This document shows positions 15,371 through 16,416 of a stretch of 16,416 bases of DNA, piece by piece. The notes beneath the pieces are model-generated. The model worked only from the letters and a program-made list of their open reading frames with translations. It was not told where the DNA came from and did no database searches. Position numbers and translations under genes: made by a program. The stretch's first letter is position 1; every line of letters starts with the position of its first letter. This DNA is from GCA-2746795 sp964643965 (GTDB lineage Bacteria > Chloroflexota > Anaerolineae > Promineifilales > Promineifilaceae), in contig CAZXVH010000111.1 in the NCBI GenBank assembly GCA_964643965.1, positions 1 through 16,416 on the forward strand, given 5' to 3'.

Positions 15371-15425
15371 TTTGCAGCTGATTTGCAGGTCATTTGCAGT
15401 TGTTTTGCAGGTGATTTAAAGATCA
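15371..15425 (+). promoter_or_regulatory. Array of 11-bp direct repeats (TTTGCAG-N4), candidate regulator-binding site
   Basis: Four units start at 15371, 15382, 15393 and 15404 and share TTTGCAG exactly, each followed by four variable bases (CTGA, GTCA, TTGT, GTGA). A fifth, degenerate unit TTTAAAGATCA fills 15415-15425. Eleven-base spacing of 7-base half-sites is the known layout of PhoB/PhoP/OmpR-family and SARP binding sites. The array ends exactly where the -35 hexamer of the downstream TATACT promoter would end, as in activator sites that replace a poor -35. No regulator with a DNA-binding domain is encoded in the window. Confidence 0.7.
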
Positions 15426-15442
15426 CAACCGGCTGACTTGTG

Positions 15443-15448
15443 TATACT
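15443..15448 (+). promoter_or_regulatory. Putative -10 box (TATACT) of the secreted-protein gene
   Basis: TATACT matches five of six consensus bases and lies 47 bases before the ATG at 15496. With a 17-base spacer the -35 would be AGATCA, a very poor match that overlaps the last 11-bp repeat. The promoter is therefore probably activator-dependent. Confidence 0.5.
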
Positions 15449-15495
15449 TGGTTTGCTCATATTTTATTGTTTGTTATTTTGACAAGGGGAAAGTC

Positions 15496-16416
15496 ATGAA
15501 ATCACTTCAGAATAAGATACATACATCCATACATAACGGCCGTTTCCGAGTCCATTTTTCCTGGCTGTTAGCCATTGCCTTGCTCAGCCAAAGTTTAGCG
15601 CCGCTCCTGGCGCAAGACCCCGGTTACTTGCCCCCAGCAGACCCAACGGACGCCATTGTAGAAAGCTGGCAGCCCACGCCCGGCGTGGAACCGGATTTTA
15701 TGGTGGGGGAACCACCGCTTCCTTATTGGGAACCCGTTTTAGAAGCCAGCAGCCTGGCTGAATTAGCGCCGGCCCATTTTTCATCTTCCTCGGCAGTTCT
15801 TAATGGCATGGTCGAGACCACTACCTTATCTCCAGGGGGACATCAAACGACTTTTGATAACGGTACGGTGATGCTGCTGGCGGAAACGTCAGCGGCGTCA
15901 ACCCCTATAGCAGTGGCAGTTAGCCCCTTGCAGTCGTTGGCAGACGAGCCGCCTTTTCCAGATGGCAGCAAATTCCAACTGACGCTGGCTTTAACCGATA
16001 CCCAAACTGGAGAGATGGTGGCAGATATAGAACGGCCGTTTTACCTGGCCTTTGATTTACGCACCCTTGTTCCCTCTCCTGATGCAGGCGCGGCGTGGTT
16101 TATTGCCCTGCGTCTGCCCGATGACAGCGGCTGGCAGTATCCAGAGATTACTGTACATGATCCGGCCGGTCTGCTCAGCATCCCCTTAGATCGGGGCGAT
16201 TACAAACAAGTGGTGGTGGGTATACAGGCGGCGGCTTCTGACGATACGCCAAAACCGTGGCGCTATCAGTGGCAGGTACCGGCTGTTTCCACGTTCAGCG
16301 GCGCCGCTACCTACCAATATCCCGTCGAAGTGCCGCCTGGCCGCGCCGGCCTGACGCCCAATATCGACATTTCCTATTCCAGCGGCGGCTTAAACGGCTT
16401 AAGTTATACCACCGGC
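15496..16416 (+). CDS. Secreted SpvB/TcaC-Rhs-type protein, N-terminal part (cut by window edge)
   Basis: Translated by hand: 307 codons open to the end of the window. The N-terminus has a long basic n-region, the hydrophobic stretch WLLAIALLSQSLAPLLA (about 23-39) and a probable signal-peptidase site near LLAQ-D, so the protein is exported. Residues 42-260 are a Pro/Asp/Thr-rich extracytoplasmic region I do not recognise, with beta-rich stretches such as FQLTLALTDTQTGEM. From about residue 267 the sequence TYQYPVEVPPGRAGLTPNID followed by ISYSSGGLNG matches the opening of the SpvB/TcaC N-terminal domain, which starts large Rhs/YD-repeat shell proteins. The full protein is probably well over 1,000 residues, ending in an Rhs core and variable tip, but that lies outside the window. 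ATG 15496 follows AAGGGGA (15484-15490) by five bases. It is the only plus-strand gene, with its own repeat-regulated promoter. Confidence 0.85.
   Translation, partial: MKSLQNKIHTSIHNGRFRVHFSWLLAIALLSQSLAPLLAQDPGYLPPADPTDAIVESWQPTPGVEPDFMVGEPPLPYWEPVLEASSLAELAPAHFSSSSAVLNGMVETTTLSPGGHQTTFDNGTVMLLAETSAASTPIAVAVSPLQSLADEPPFPDGSKFQLTLALTDTQTGEMVADIERPFYLAFDLRTLVPSPDAGAAWFIALRLPDDSGWQYPEITVHDPAGLLSIPLDRGDYKQVVVGIQAAASDDTPKPWRYQWQVPAVSTFSGAATYQYPVEVPPGRAGLTPNIDISYSSGGLNGLSYTTG

Larger units (their letters stand above)
1397..16040. repeat. Dispersed palindrome AACGGCCGTT (HIP1-like), 11 exact copies across the window
   Basis: Exact 10-base copies start at 1397, 2694, 5514, 6510, 8122, 10882, 12373, 13583, 14970, 15535 and 16031. 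The inner 8-mer ACGGCCGT occurs eight more times (1503, 1990, 2515, 3537, 3825, 8994, 9816, 11240). A random 16-kb sequence should hold far fewer than one exact 10-mer. Nearly all copies are inside genes, in different reading frames, so amino-acid preference does not explain them. This entry marks the span of the dispersed copies, not one continuous element. Confidence 0.85.

Overview
The window looks like a chromosomal segment of a Chloroflexota bacterium (Anaerolineae/Ardenticatenia-like). This is an inference from three things: very large GAF-domain sensor kinases, an SpvB/Rhs-type secreted protein typical of that group, and intergenic heptamer repeats. No rRNA, tRNA, CRISPR array or transposase is visible. 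The DNA carries a strongly over-represented palindrome, AACGGCCGTT, with 11 exact copies and 8 more copies of its inner 8-mer. This resembles the HIP1 situation in cyanobacteria.

Layout. All genes but the last are on the minus strand. Reading down that strand from the right: a stand-alone receiver protein (14834-15229) and a YbaK-type Cys-tRNA deacylase (14336-14821) sit 12 bases apart. Next comes a dense signalling run: a receiver protein (13700-14149), a membrane-anchored multi-GAF sensor with no kinase (10814-13693), and a soluble multi-GAF histidine kinase (6795-10817) that overlaps the sensor by ATGA. After an intergenic block of two back-to-back heptamer repeat arrays comes the oddest gene, a threonine-synthase-family PLP enzyme with a C-terminal response-regulator receiver domain (4929-6647). 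After a repeat-rich 231-base gap come a receiver-histidine kinase hybrid (3435-4697) and an EamA/DMT transporter (2394-3419), only 15 bases apart. A CelD/BcsL-type GNAT protein (1305-2306) and a GT4 glycosyltransferase (1-1224, cut by the window edge) complete the left side.

On the plus strand, diverging from the right-hand receiver gene, a secreted SpvB/Rhs-type protein starts at 15496 and runs off the window. Upstream of it are four exact and one degenerate 11-bp-spaced TTTGCAG repeats ending at the -35 position of a TATACT promoter. This is the geometry of OmpR/PhoB-family binding sites.

Working model (inference). The receiver protein, GAF sensor and GAF kinase form a phosphorelay. Its signal, or that of the neighbouring receiver-kinase, could reach the receiver domain attached to the PLP enzyme, giving direct phosphorylation control of an amino-acid enzyme rather than of transcription. 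The adjacent DMT transporter could move the product or a related metabolite.
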